Shown here in pieces: positions 8,609 through 17,646 of a stretch of 64,000 nucleotides of DNA; position 1 is the first letter of the stretch; each line of letters opens with the position of its first letter. The notes beneath the pieces are model-generated. The model was not told the origin of the DNA. It worked only from the letters and a program-made list of their open reading frames with translations, and did not search any database. The translations under genes and the position numbers were made by a program. Source of the DNA: CAZGNZ01 sp964527215 (GTDB taxonomy: Bacteria > Fidelibacterota > Marinisomatia > SCGC-AAA003-L08 > JACNLC01); contig CAZGNZ010000017.1 in the NCBI GenBank assembly GCA_964527215.1, positions 24,759 through 88,758 of the forward strand, written 5' to 3'.

Positions 8609-10174
8609 ATGACACATGACATATTTATACAAAACGCACACATCATCACCCTGAACCCACAGCTGCCCAGAGCGGATTCGCTTCATATTTGTGAAGGCCG
8701 CATTGAATCAATTGGGCTGGGTCTCCAACCGCCGGTTTCTTCAGAAGTTGTGGATGCCGGGGGCGCATTCATTGTACCGGGTCTCACGGATGCCCATGTA
8801 CATTTATCCAATTTCGGTCGATTTCTGGAAGAACTGCAGCTGAAGCAGCTGACCGGTCCGAAAGACGTCATCCCGCTGATAAAAGAAAAGCAGCAATCGG
8901 TACTGTCCGGTGAATGGATACTTGGAAGAGGCTGGGACCAGACAGGCTGGCCTGACGGGATTTTCCCGCCGTCGACGATACTGGACAGTCTTTCCGGCAA
9001 ACATCCCATTGTTCTGACTCGCGTTGACGGACATGCAATGTGGGTAAACCGGACTGCCTTACAGGCTGCCGGCATTGATCCTGCCGGTTCTCCCCCTGAC
9101 GGAGGTCAGATTATCAATAACTGCATTCTGGTGGACAACGCAATGGATCCGGTTATGAACTGTATTCCGCAGAGTGACGGCCGGACGGTCAAGCGCTATA
9201 TACAGCGGGGAGCGGAAACTTTTGCCAGTCGGGGCATCACGGAAATCCACGATGTCTGGCAGACACAGCAGGAAATCAGCATCATCCGCGAGTTGATTGC
9301 CATGGATAAATTTCCCGTTCGCTGCTATGGAATGCTGCCATACAATAACACAGCTCTCCTGCAGCAGTTTTTTGATGAAGGTCCCTATATTTCCGATTTC
9401 TACACCATCCGCGCAGTCAAAGCCTTTGCAGACGGAGCACTGGGAAGCCGCGGGGCGGCACTTCTGGAAGACTACAGCGATGATCCCGGGAATACCGGTC
9501 TGATCATCGTGGATGAAGCGGTATTTGCGGATCTTGCCTGCAGATGCCGTGATGCCGGATTTCAACTGTGCACCCATGCCATTGGCGATCGTGCAAACCG
9601 GTTTGTGCTGGATCAGTATATCAGCGCCGTGGCTCCCGATAAACAACACCGCTGGCGGGTGGAACATGCGCAAATGGTCACCGACGCCGATCTTCCCAAG
9701 TTTACCGAACACGGAATCCTTCCGTCCGTTCAGCCCAGTCACTGCACCAGCGATATGAAATGGCTGGAAACCAGACTGGGAGCTCAAAGAACGGCGACAG
9801 TTTCTCGACTGAACACAATGGTTCAGGCCGGCTTGAAAATACCCGGAGGATCGGACTGTCCCATTGAAGACGGCATTCCTTTGTGGGAATACTATGCCGC
9901 GGTCACTCGCCAGGATCACCGCGGGAATCCGCCGGGCGGATGGCATTCGGAGGAACGGCTTTCTCCCCTCAATGCCCTTCGAATGCTGACTGTCTGGGCA
10001 GCATATGGTGCATTCGCAGAACACCGTCGAGGACAGATCAGAGACGGATTTGATGCCGATCTGACATTTCTTGACCGAAACATACTTGAAATACCGCACA
10101 CGGAAATACTGGGTACTCAAATACTGGCCACGATGACGGCAGGAAAATTCACTTTCAGACATCCCTCATTCTGA
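8609..10174 (+). CDS. Amidohydrolase family protein (YtcJ-like)
   Basis: The 521-aa product belongs to the metal-dependent amidohydrolase superfamily, YtcJ-like group (Amidohydro_3). Metal-ligand motifs are visible: 'DAHVHL' (His63, His65) after a short beta-sandwich, 'DGHAMWVN' near residue 140, 'THAIGDRAN' near 318, 'EHAQMV' near 350, and 'GGSDCPIED' near 420 with the catalytic Asp. No signal peptide was seen, so it is probably cytoplasmic. The substrate cannot be predicted; members hydrolyse diverse amides, formamides and cyclic amides. It stands alone, 272 bp before secD and divergent from ltaE. Confidence 0.9.
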   Translation: MTHDIFIQNAHIITLNPQLPRADSLHICEGRIESIGLGLQPPVSSEVVDAGGAFIVPGLTDAHVHLSNFGRFLEELQLKQLTGPKDVIPLIKEKQQSVLSGEWILGRGWDQTGWPDGIFPPSTILDSLSGKHPIVLTRVDGHAMWVNRTALQAAGIDPAGSPPDGGQIINNCILVDNAMDPVMNCIPQSDGRTVKRYIQRGAETFASRGITEIHDVWQTQQEISIIRELIAMDKFPVRCYGMLPYNNTALLQQFFDEGPYISDFYTIRAVKAFADGALGSRGAALLEDYSDDPGNTGLIIVDEAVFADLACRCRDAGFQLCTHAIGDRANRFVLDQYISAVAPDKQHRWRVEHAQMVTDADLPKFTEHGILPSVQPSHCTSDMKWLETRLGAQRTATVSRLNTMVQAGLKIPGGSDCPIEDGIPLWEYYAAVTRQDHRGNPPGGWHSEERLSPLNALRMLTVWAAYGAFAEHRRGQIRDGFDADLTFLDRNILEIPHTEILGTQILATMTAGKFTFRHPSF

Positions 10175-10446
10175 TCCCCGATCGGGATCCACAGCAATAG
10201 TTTTATACTCGAAACTTGATGAAGCAGCACACCCTGCTGCACGGTTTTCTCTGGTCATGGAATTCCATATAAATATTTTGCAATTCTCTCTTTTGATACA
10301 AAAACGGATCGTAATAAATTGACTGGCTCTTTTCCAAATCGTTTTAGATGATTTGGTGCTGGCGAATTGCGTTCGGAAATAGTTTCCGATTTAGAATTAA
10401 CCGCAATATTGCCTGACATAACCCTAACTTTAAACAGATATACATT

Positions 10447-12390
10447 ATGATCAAAAGCATTGGATTCAGATGGTTAGTAATCGGGGTTGTGCTCCTTGTC
10501 AGTGCACTTCAGTTGATCCCTTCCATCCAGTTCTTTTCCATGTCTGCCGAAGACAAAGAACAGATGAAGACAGATGAACCCGAGACATTACAGGAATTAA
10601 CCGATCAGTCCTTGAATTTGGGACTGGATCTGCAGGGCGGAATGCATGTCGTCCTGGAAGTGGACCTGCCGGTACTGGTTGAAAATCTCGCAGATCACAA
10701 GGCAGAGGAACTGAGTGAAGCTGTGGCGGAAGCCCGGAAAACGGCACTGGATGCCAACCGGGATTTCTGGGAAGAATTTGAACGTGCATCAAACAGAATG
10801 GATTTGCGGCTGATCCGGTATTTTTCCACCATGGAAGGTCTGCGCGGAAAAAGCAATACCGATGTGATATCCGTATTGAAGGAAGAGGGTGAAAATGCCA
10901 CCAGCAGTGCGCTGGAGATTATCCGCAACCGGGTGGATGAATTTGGTGTGTCGGAACCCAATATCCAGAAAAGCGGGCACGACCGCATCGTGGTTGAACT
11001 GGCCGGTATAGAAGACCCTGAAAGAGCCAGGAATTTGATCCAGAGAACAGCGCTGCTGGAATTCACGCTGGTAAAAACCAATGATGATCTTTCCGGCATG
11101 ATTGAAAAACTGGACAATGCCCTTCTTGCTGCCGAAGGTCCTGCAGAGGAACCCGCTGACAGTGTGAATACTGAACCGGCGGATGATTCAGACCTTGTGA
11201 TTGAGGAAGATGCGCTGACGGCGGACTCGACCGATGCGGATGAACTGGATGATTTGTTTGACACATTCGAGGAAGACTCGGAAACCAGTCTTTTAAAAAC
11301 CACGGATGATATTCTCATCGATAAACCGTTTTCCGGTTATCTGAGATCCTTTCCGGGCGGCATGGGTGTCCTGGCTGGTGATATTCCTGCCTTTACCAAA
11401 TTACTGAATTCAGAGGCCGTTCAGAACGTTATCCCCGGTGATGCTGTTTTTCTGTGGGGCAGCAAGGTTTTGGAAGGTGCCACTCAGGAAGGGACTTCAA
11501 TCGCATTCCAGAATCTGTATTACGTCAGTTCCGAGGCGGTTCTGACCGGCGGCGTGGTTACTGACGCCCGGGCAGCCTTCGGAGGTGTCGGCACGGATCA
11601 AACCGGTAAAGCTGTCGTAAACCTGGCAATGGATTCTGAGGGCAGCAAAGACTGGGCCCGTTTTACCGGGGCAAACATCGGCCGAAATGTTGCCATCGTC
11701 CTGGACAAAAAAGTGTATATGGCACCCAATATCCGTGATCGAATTCCCGGCGGCCGAACCCAGATAAGCGGTTTGGACAATATCGATGAAGCGATGGATA
11801 TCGCCAATGTGCTTCGAGCCGGTAAACTCCCGGCACCGGTGGTCATTGTCGAAGAACACACTGTCGGTCCGTCTCTTGGTGAAGACTCCATTATTGCCGG
11901 CTCAAAAGCCATGCTGTACGGCTTTATTGCCATTATCATTTTTATGGCAATCTATTATCAGGGATCCGGACTGCTGGCCAATCTTTCCCTGATTCTGAAT
12001 CTATTCATTGTCATCGGGGTTCTGGCGATGCTTAAAGCCACTCTGACACTGCCGGGTATTGCCGGTCTGATTCTAACGATCGGTATGGCGGTGGATGCCA
12101 ATGTCATCATTTTTGAACGAATCCGTGAAGAACTCAACAAAGGGAAAACGGTCAGGGCTTCCATTGAAGCCGGTTATTCCCGTGCATTCACAACCATTCT
12201 GGATGCCAATATCACCACATTGATCGCCGCCTTTGTTCTGGCGTGGAACGGCTCCGGTCCCATCAAAGGATTTGCCGTCACACTCAGTGTGGGCATCATC
12301 AGCTCCATGTTTACGGCAGTATTCATCACACGGACCATCTTCATGATGTTCGGCAATAAAAAACCTCTTAAAAGTTTGAGCATAGGATGA
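10447..12390 (+). CDS. secD: Protein translocase subunit SecD
   Basis: This 647-aa inner-membrane protein drives late steps of Sec-dependent export using the proton-motive force. TM1 is at residues 7-27. The D1 motif 'LGLDLQGGMHVVLEV' follows (about 56-70), then the periplasmic P1 domain, and five C-terminal membrane helices (about 485-640) with 'GMAVDANVIIFERIREEL'. An acidic low-complexity insertion occupies about residues 225-290 within P1 and makes the protein slightly longer than average. The stop overlaps the secF start by 4 bp (ATGA), so the two are probably translationally coupled. A 7-bp perfect dyad (CCAAATC/GATTTGG, 10334-10356) lies about 90 bp upstream. Confidence 0.97.
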   Translation: MIKSIGFRWLVIGVVLLVSALQLIPSIQFFSMSAEDKEQMKTDEPETLQELTDQSLNLGLDLQGGMHVVLEVDLPVLVENLADHKAEELSEAVAEARKTALDANRDFWEEFERASNRMDLRLIRYFSTMEGLRGKSNTDVISVLKEEGENATSSALEIIRNRVDEFGVSEPNIQKSGHDRIVVELAGIEDPERARNLIQRTALLEFTLVKTNDDLSGMIEKLDNALLAAEGPAEEPADSVNTEPADDSDLVIEEDALTADSTDADELDDLFDTFEEDSETSLLKTTDDILIDKPFSGYLRSFPGGMGVLAGDIPAFTKLLNSEAVQNVIPGDAVFLWGSKVLEGATQEGTSIAFQNLYYVSSEAVLTGGVVTDARAAFGGVGTDQTGKAVVNLAMDSEGSKDWARFTGANIGRNVAIVLDKKVYMAPNIRDRIPGGRTQISGLDNIDEAMDIANVLRAGKLPAPVVIVEEHTVGPSLGEDSIIAGSKAMLYGFIAIIIFMAIYYQGSGLLANLSLILNLFIVIGVLAMLKATLTLPGIAGLILTIGMAVDANVIIFERIREELNKGKTVRASIEAGYSRAFTTILDANITTLIAAFVLAWNGSGPIKGFAVTLSVGIISSMFTAVFITRTIFMMFGNKKPLKSLSIG

Positions 12391-13277
12391 GAGTATTTAA
12401 AAACATAAGCATTGATTTTGTCAGCAAGCGGAAGGCTGCCAGCCTTTTTTCAATCGTTATGATTGTCATTGGCATCGGGGCAATTGTTGTCCGTGGCGGT
12501 TTAAATCTTGCCATCGATTTTACCGGCGGAACGGAAGTTCAGCTGCGGTTTGAACAGCCTATGGATATTGGAGATGCCCGAAAGGCACTGGAAGCACAGG
12601 GAATCGAAAATCCCAGTCTGGTTACCATCGGTTCCGACCGGGAACTTCTGCTCTACACCCAGCTGTCCGGTCCTGAAGTCAAGGAAGAAGTCCAGGCCGC
12701 TTTTGCCGACCGGGAGTTTGAAACACGGCGCATTGAGCAGGTCGGACCGAAGATCGGCAAGGAAACCAGCAATGATGCCTTTCTGGCAATTATGATGGCT
12801 CTCCTGCTGATTCTGTTTTATATCATGTTCCGCTTTGATTTCTATTACGCACTTGGCAGTGTGGCCGCACTGGTTCACGATATTCTTATTACGGTAGGTA
12901 TTTTCGCCATCTTCAATCTGGAAATTAATCTGATTATTGTGGCTGCGTTCCTGACGATTGTCGGATACTCCCTGAACGACACCATTGTGGTTTACGACCG
13001 TATCCGCGAAAATATCAAGGCATACGCCAGCAAATCCCTTGAAGATATCGTAAACATATCACTCAATACGACCCTTAACCGTACTGTTATTACCAGTGTG
13101 ACCACCTTGCTGGTTGTTATTTCACTGCTGATTTTCAGTCTGGGTCACATCGTGCTGTTTGCCACGGCACTCTTCATCGGGATATTGATTGGTACGTATT
13201 CCTCCATATTCGTCGCCAGCCCCGTGATGATTTTCTTTGAAAACAAACAGCATCGTAAGCTGAAAAAGAAAAAATAG
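12387..13277 (+). CDS. secF: Protein translocase subunit SecF
   Basis: The 296-aa partner of SecD has six transmembrane helices and a short periplasmic domain. Family motifs are 'AIDFTGGTEVQLRF' near residues 36-50 and 'GYSLNDTIVVYDRIREN' near 195-210, the latter in the proton-conducting helix bundle. The C-terminus is basic and lysine-rich (ends KKKK), as expected for a cytoplasmic tail. It overlaps secD by 4 bp and is followed by a strong rho-independent terminator, so secD-secF form a closed two-gene unit. Confidence 0.97.
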   Translation: MRVFKNISIDFVSKRKAASLFSIVMIVIGIGAIVVRGGLNLAIDFTGGTEVQLRFEQPMDIGDARKALEAQGIENPSLVTIGSDRELLLYTQLSGPEVKEEVQAAFADREFETRRIEQVGPKIGKETSNDAFLAIMMALLLILFYIMFRFDFYYALGSVAALVHDILITVGIFAIFNLEINLIIVAAFLTIVGYSLNDTIVVYDRIRENIKAYASKSLEDIVNISLNTTLNRTVITSVTTLLVVISLLIFSLGHIVLFATALFIGILIGTYSSIFVASPVMIFFENKQHRKLKKKK

Positions 13278-13307
13278 CTTCGGAGCCCCAATCAGTTTGT
13301 ACCACTC

Positions 13308-13349
13308 AAAAAGACTCCGCTTCACTCGGGGTCTTTTTATTTTTTTTAA
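13308..13349 (+). terminator. Rho-independent terminator after secDF
   Basis: The stem AAAAGACTCCG / CGGGGTCTTTT (one G-T wobble) encloses a 7-nt loop and is followed by TTTTTATTTTTTTT. It lies about 30 bp after the secF stop and 40 bp before purA, so it separates the two transcripts. Confidence 0.9.
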
Positions 13350-13388
13350 GATGTTCAACCCGTTTCAACCTATATTGGAAGCATATTC

Positions 13389-14669
13389 ATGGCAATTACA
13401 TCAATCGTCGGCGGTCAGTGGGGAGATGAAGGCAAAGGCAAAATTGTCGATTACCTCAGCAGTAACGTAGAGATAGTGGCCCGGTATCAGGGCGGTGCCA
13501 ATGCCGGCCATACCGTCTTCATCGGGGAACAGAAACTGATTCTCCACCAGATTCCATCGGGCATTCTGCGGTCCAACTGCCAATGCCTTCTGGGGAACGG
13601 GATGGTATTCGACCCGGTTGGATTCTCGGATGAACTGGACTCCCTGAAATCAAACAGCATTGATACCGGCGGCCGGCTTCATCTTTCGTATTATACACAT
13701 ATTGTCACACCAATCCATAAGGCCATTGACCGCTGTCAGGAAGCTGCATCCGGACACCGGATCGGGACAACAGGCCGGGGTATCGGACCGACTTACAGCG
13801 ATAAAACCAACCGGATCGGTATTCGCGGACATGATCTGCAGGACAGCAGTCTGCTGAAAACCAAAATCGCCGACCGCATCCGCCTCGCCCTGGATTCGGG
13901 AGATATTACGCCGAAAGAAGTGCCGGTGATTGAATCCCAGCTGCCCGCCTTTTATTCTGCAGCCCAGCTGGCATCAGGTTATCTGGACGATGTATTTTCC
14001 ATCGTTCAGGAAAATATCAAAACCGGCCGGAATATCCTCATTGAAGGTGCTCAGGGAGCTATGCTGGATCTGGATCACGGCACATATCCCTTTGTGACTT
14101 CCTCAAATCCGACGATCGGCGGTGTTTCCACCGGGCTGGGCCTGCCCACCACGGCCATTGATCGGCGCATCGGAATCTTTAAAGCCTATACGACACGGGT
14201 CGGGAATGGCCCCTTTCCCACAGAACTGAAAAACGAGGACGGAGCCAGACTGCAGCATCTGGGACACGAATTTGGCGCAACCACCGGCCGTGAACGGCGC
14301 TGCGGATGGTTTGATGCTGTCCTTGCAAGATACTCCTCACAAGTGAACGGACTTACGGAAATTGCACTCACCAAAATCGATGTTCTGGATGAGTTTGAAG
14401 AAATAAAGGTCTGCACCGGCTACAAAAAACCGGACGGCACCATCACGCAGAAGATGTCTGAAGTACTGTACCGACTGGAGGATGTAACTCCTGTCTATGA
14501 AACGCTGCCCGGCTGGAAAGAGAACACCAGCGATATTGAGCATTACGATGTCCTTCCGGAAAGAGCAAAACAGTACTGTCAATTCATCACCGAGCTGACA
14601 GACACCCCCGTGAAAATTGTTTCCACAGGACCTGAACGCAACCAGATTATTGTAAAACCCGAAGTGTGA
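13389..14669 (+). CDS. purA: Adenylosuccinate synthetase
   Basis: The 426-aa cytoplasmic GTP-dependent enzyme joins IMP and aspartate to adenylosuccinate, the first committed step to AMP. The N-terminal P-loop-like signature 'GGQWGDEGKGKIVDYL' (8-23) holds catalytic Asp14, and 'GGANAGHTV' (about 36-44) holds catalytic His. 'GTTGRGIGPTYSDK' near 130 binds IMP and 'ATTGRERRCGWFD' near 298 binds GTP/aspartate. Length matches the family. It follows the secDF terminator and has its own 235-bp downstream gap before the metalloprotease gene. Confidence 0.97.
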   Translation: MAITSIVGGQWGDEGKGKIVDYLSSNVEIVARYQGGANAGHTVFIGEQKLILHQIPSGILRSNCQCLLGNGMVFDPVGFSDELDSLKSNSIDTGGRLHLSYYTHIVTPIHKAIDRCQEAASGHRIGTTGRGIGPTYSDKTNRIGIRGHDLQDSSLLKTKIADRIRLALDSGDITPKEVPVIESQLPAFYSAAQLASGYLDDVFSIVQENIKTGRNILIEGAQGAMLDLDHGTYPFVTSSNPTIGGVSTGLGLPTTAIDRRIGIFKAYTTRVGNGPFPTELKNEDGARLQHLGHEFGATTGRERRCGWFDAVLARYSSQVNGLTEIALTKIDVLDEFEEIKVCTGYKKPDGTITQKMSEVLYRLEDVTPVYETLPGWKENTSDIEHYDVLPERAKQYCQFITELTDTPVKIVSTGPERNQIIVKPEV

Positions 14670-14904
14670 ACTGCCGTGTATTGAAAATTTCTCGTTGGAA
14701 ATATCTCTCAGCAAAGGCGGAATACCATCAATTTCCAATGCCGGATGCCCCCCCGCACCCATCCAAAAATCATTCCGTTCAACGGACAAAACCGTTCACC
14801 TGCAGAGCCGTTTTTATTTTAATTCCTTATTTATGGTCAAAGCCTATTAATTTTTCATTCAGGCTGGACCCTTTTTTACCCATATTCACAGGAACATTTC
14901 TGCC

Positions 14905-17553
14905 ATGTTACGGTCATTTTTGCTTATCCCTGTACTGACAGTCTTTGCATTTTCAACCCTGTTTGCAGAAAAAGACATCGTTCTGGCGGAACCGGTTACG
15001 GGTGCGGCAGATGAACCGGCACAGGCAGATGACAAGGAGTCTGAAACTGAGCTTCCGCTTTTTGAAGAACATATTCAGGATTTTGAATTTTTCCCGGGGC
15101 TGTTTGACATTTACCGCAATACGGAAAAAGATGAATATTTTCTCGCCCTGCACCCGGATCAGCTGGAAGTGATTTATCTGCTCAGCATCACCCGTCAGAC
15201 AGGTGATGCCGGGAGTTTTGACAGCGGCGCCATGATGGGAAGCCTTCCCATGGTGTTACATAAATTTAACAAATCAATACAGTTGCGACGGATTAATACC
15301 CGTTTTCGGGCAGAAAACAATCCTCCCATGGAACGCGCTCTGGACAATGCCCTTAATCCATCCATTATTCTGACAACCGACATACTGACCGAACCAGATA
15401 CCCTTCATGGGAAAATCCTCATTGACCTGAAAAAACTGTTTCTGAACGACCGTTTTACCCAGATCGGTTACATTACCGGAGAATGGAAACGTAAATACCA
15501 GTTTGATCAGGACAACTCCCGGTTCAATTCTCTGAAATCATTTCCTCTGAATACGGAAATCGATGTCCTGCTTCATTTCAAATCAGATAAACCGCATCGT
15601 TCCGTCACTCTGCCCGACTCCCGGTCCATGCTGCATCGGTATCATTTCAGTCTGTCAGCACTGCCGGAATCAGATTATGTACCGCGGCCTGCGGACGATC
15701 GTGTGGGATATTTCCTGACCATGTATCAGGATTATTCCACTGTGGAACAGGATTCTCCCTATAAATACCTGATCAACCGCTGGAATCTGAAAAAGAAAGA
15801 TCCGAATGCAGACCTGTCCCCGCCGGTAAAGCCGATCACATTCTGGCTCGAAAACACGATTCCGATCGAGTACCGTCCAGCCATCGAACAAGCCATTCTG
15901 CTCTGGAATGACGCCTTTGAACGAATCGGTTATCAGGATGCGGTGGTCGTGAAGCAAATGCCGGACGATGCAGACTGGGATCCGGCGGATGTCCGCTACA
16001 ATACCATACGCTGGATCATACAGCCCGGCGGCGGATACGCAGTGGGACCTTCCCGGGCCAACCCATTTACGGGGGAAATATATGATGCGGACATTCGTAT
16101 CAGTGCAGATTTTGTCCGTCATTTTTATACGGATGTCGCTGAAATGATTGCCCCGCTGTCCCTGTCCGAAGTTCTGTCGGAAGCCCGGTTGGAATCCGAA
16201 CATCGGACCGGCAGACATGAATGCCGGTATGCCGCAGAAAAAGCCCACCAGATGTCCTTTGCCTGGGATCTGCTGGCCGCCAGAGGGCTCACGGACAACA
16301 TGAATCGGGAACAGTTTATTAATGACGGTCTGATTGATCTGGTGGTCCACGAAGTAGGGCATACGCTTGGACTGAGACATAATTTTAAAGGCAGCCACGT
16401 CTACCCGGAAGATCTGCTGCAGGACAAGCAGTTTACTGAAAATTTCGGATTGACATCGTCGGTTATGGATTACGCACCACTGAACATCTCCCTTCCCGGG
16501 GATTCCCAGGGGTCTTATTTTCAGACTGCACTGGGAGTATGGGATTACTGGGTTATTGAATACGGCTACGGGGATGCGGAATACCGTGGGTTTGACTCTG
16601 AAGACACATATCTTGAACATCTTGCCGGGATGGTTGCCGAACCCATGCTGGATTACTGCACGGATGAAGATGCACGGGGATATTCCGCCTGGGGCATGGA
16701 TCCGTCCTGCAGTCTGTATGATTTAACCAGCAATCCGTTGGAATACTATCAGACACGTGTGGATCTGGTACATGAACTATGGCAGGGGCTGCCTGACAAT
16801 TCTGTGCAGCCTGGTGGTGAATATCAGGATGTGCGCAACGTTTTTTTCCAGGGCATTCGGGAATATCGGAATTTATCACGCAATGTACCGAAATACATTG
16901 GCGGTGTCTATGTCTATCGCGGTCATATCGGTGACCATACCGAAAAGTGGCCATATGAAGCTGTGCCGGCAGCTGAGCAGCGGGAGGCACTGGCATTTCT
17001 AAATAAGGTTTTGTTCAGTGCGGATGCATTTGAGTTTTCCCCGGAATTGTTAAGCATGCTGACCCCCGAATATCGTGGTGATTTTTACGGCGGTCTGTGG
17101 AGAAGCGGTCGGCAGGATGTGCCCATTCACAGTGAAATCCGTGTTATTCAGGCCGGTGCGCTTGTCCGCCTGTATTCCGCGGCAACCCTGGAAAGGCTGC
17201 TGGACAATGAAATTCGGTATCGCCGGGAAAAAGAAGTTTTTACCATGGCTGAACTGTTCGAAACATTAAGAGACAATATATGGAACGAGCTGGACAGCGG
17301 CAGTAATATTATCAGTTTCAGGCGGGAACTGCAGCGGATGCATCTCAAACTGCTTCAGGATATTATTTTGGAAAAACCTGACAAATATCCGCTGGATGCC
17401 GTCGCTCTGGCGCGCTATGATCTTTTAGCACTTGGTGAAAAAATACCCGGTGTTATCCATCGTCCCGGTATTTCAACCATTAACAAAGCACATTTACAGG
17501 AAGTGAAAGCGTCCATAGAAGGAACATTGGAAGCACACCTGAGCCGGGACTGA
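14905..17553 (+). CDS. Exported zinc-dependent metalloprotease (metzincin-type, DUF4953/DUF5117-like)
   Basis: This 882-aa protein begins with a signal peptide (hydrophobic 'SFLLIPVLTVFAFSTLFA', cleavage probably after about residue 21), so it acts in the periplasm or outside. The zinc motif is 'HEVGHTLGLRH': His482, catalytic Glu483, His486 and His492. The Met-turn follows in 'SSVMDYAP' near 517. That combination is the metzincin hallmark. The large flanking domains, including a conserved N-terminal beta-rich part with 'TRFRAENNPP', resemble the uncharacterised zinc-dependent metalloprotease group annotated with DUF5117/DUF5118/DUF4953. Substrate is unknown. It stands as a single gene between purA and the diguanylate cyclase. 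Confidence 0.88.
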   Translation: MLRSFLLIPVLTVFAFSTLFAEKDIVLAEPVTGAADEPAQADDKESETELPLFEEHIQDFEFFPGLFDIYRNTEKDEYFLALHPDQLEVIYLLSITRQTGDAGSFDSGAMMGSLPMVLHKFNKSIQLRRINTRFRAENNPPMERALDNALNPSIILTTDILTEPDTLHGKILIDLKKLFLNDRFTQIGYITGEWKRKYQFDQDNSRFNSLKSFPLNTEIDVLLHFKSDKPHRSVTLPDSRSMLHRYHFSLSALPESDYVPRPADDRVGYFLTMYQDYSTVEQDSPYKYLINRWNLKKKDPNADLSPPVKPITFWLENTIPIEYRPAIEQAILLWNDAFERIGYQDAVVVKQMPDDADWDPADVRYNTIRWIIQPGGGYAVGPSRANPFTGEIYDADIRISADFVRHFYTDVAEMIAPLSLSEVLSEARLESEHRTGRHECRYAAEKAHQMSFAWDLLAARGLTDNMNREQFINDGLIDLVVHEVGHTLGLRHNFKGSHVYPEDLLQDKQFTENFGLTSSVMDYAPLNISLPGDSQGSYFQTALGVWDYWVIEYGYGDAEYRGFDSEDTYLEHLAGMVAEPMLDYCTDEDARGYSAWGMDPSCSLYDLTSNPLEYYQTRVDLVHELWQGLPDNSVQPGGEYQDVRNVFFQGIREYRNLSRNVPKYIGGVYVYRGHIGDHTEKWPYEAVPAAEQREALAFLNKVLFSADAFEFSPELLSMLTPEYRGDFYGGLWRSGRQDVPIHSEIRVIQAGALVRLYSAATLERLLDNEIRYRREKEVFTMAELFETLRDNIWNELDSGSNIISFRRELQRMHLKLLQDIILEKPDKYPLDAVALARYDLLALGEKIPGVIHRPGISTINKAHLQEVKASIEGTLEAHLSRD

Positions 17554-17646
17554 CCCTGTGACTGCTGCCGAATTGAAGTAAGACGAAAAGCAATTAAGAA
17601 ACCAGATTTTGTAATTCCAAACTAAATAAACTATCTGCACCCCATT

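Noticed and set aside
10319..10348. TTGACT followed by TTTTAG as a secD promoter
   Set aside because: The -10 is weak and other candidates nearby are equally good, so I only noted the dyad there.
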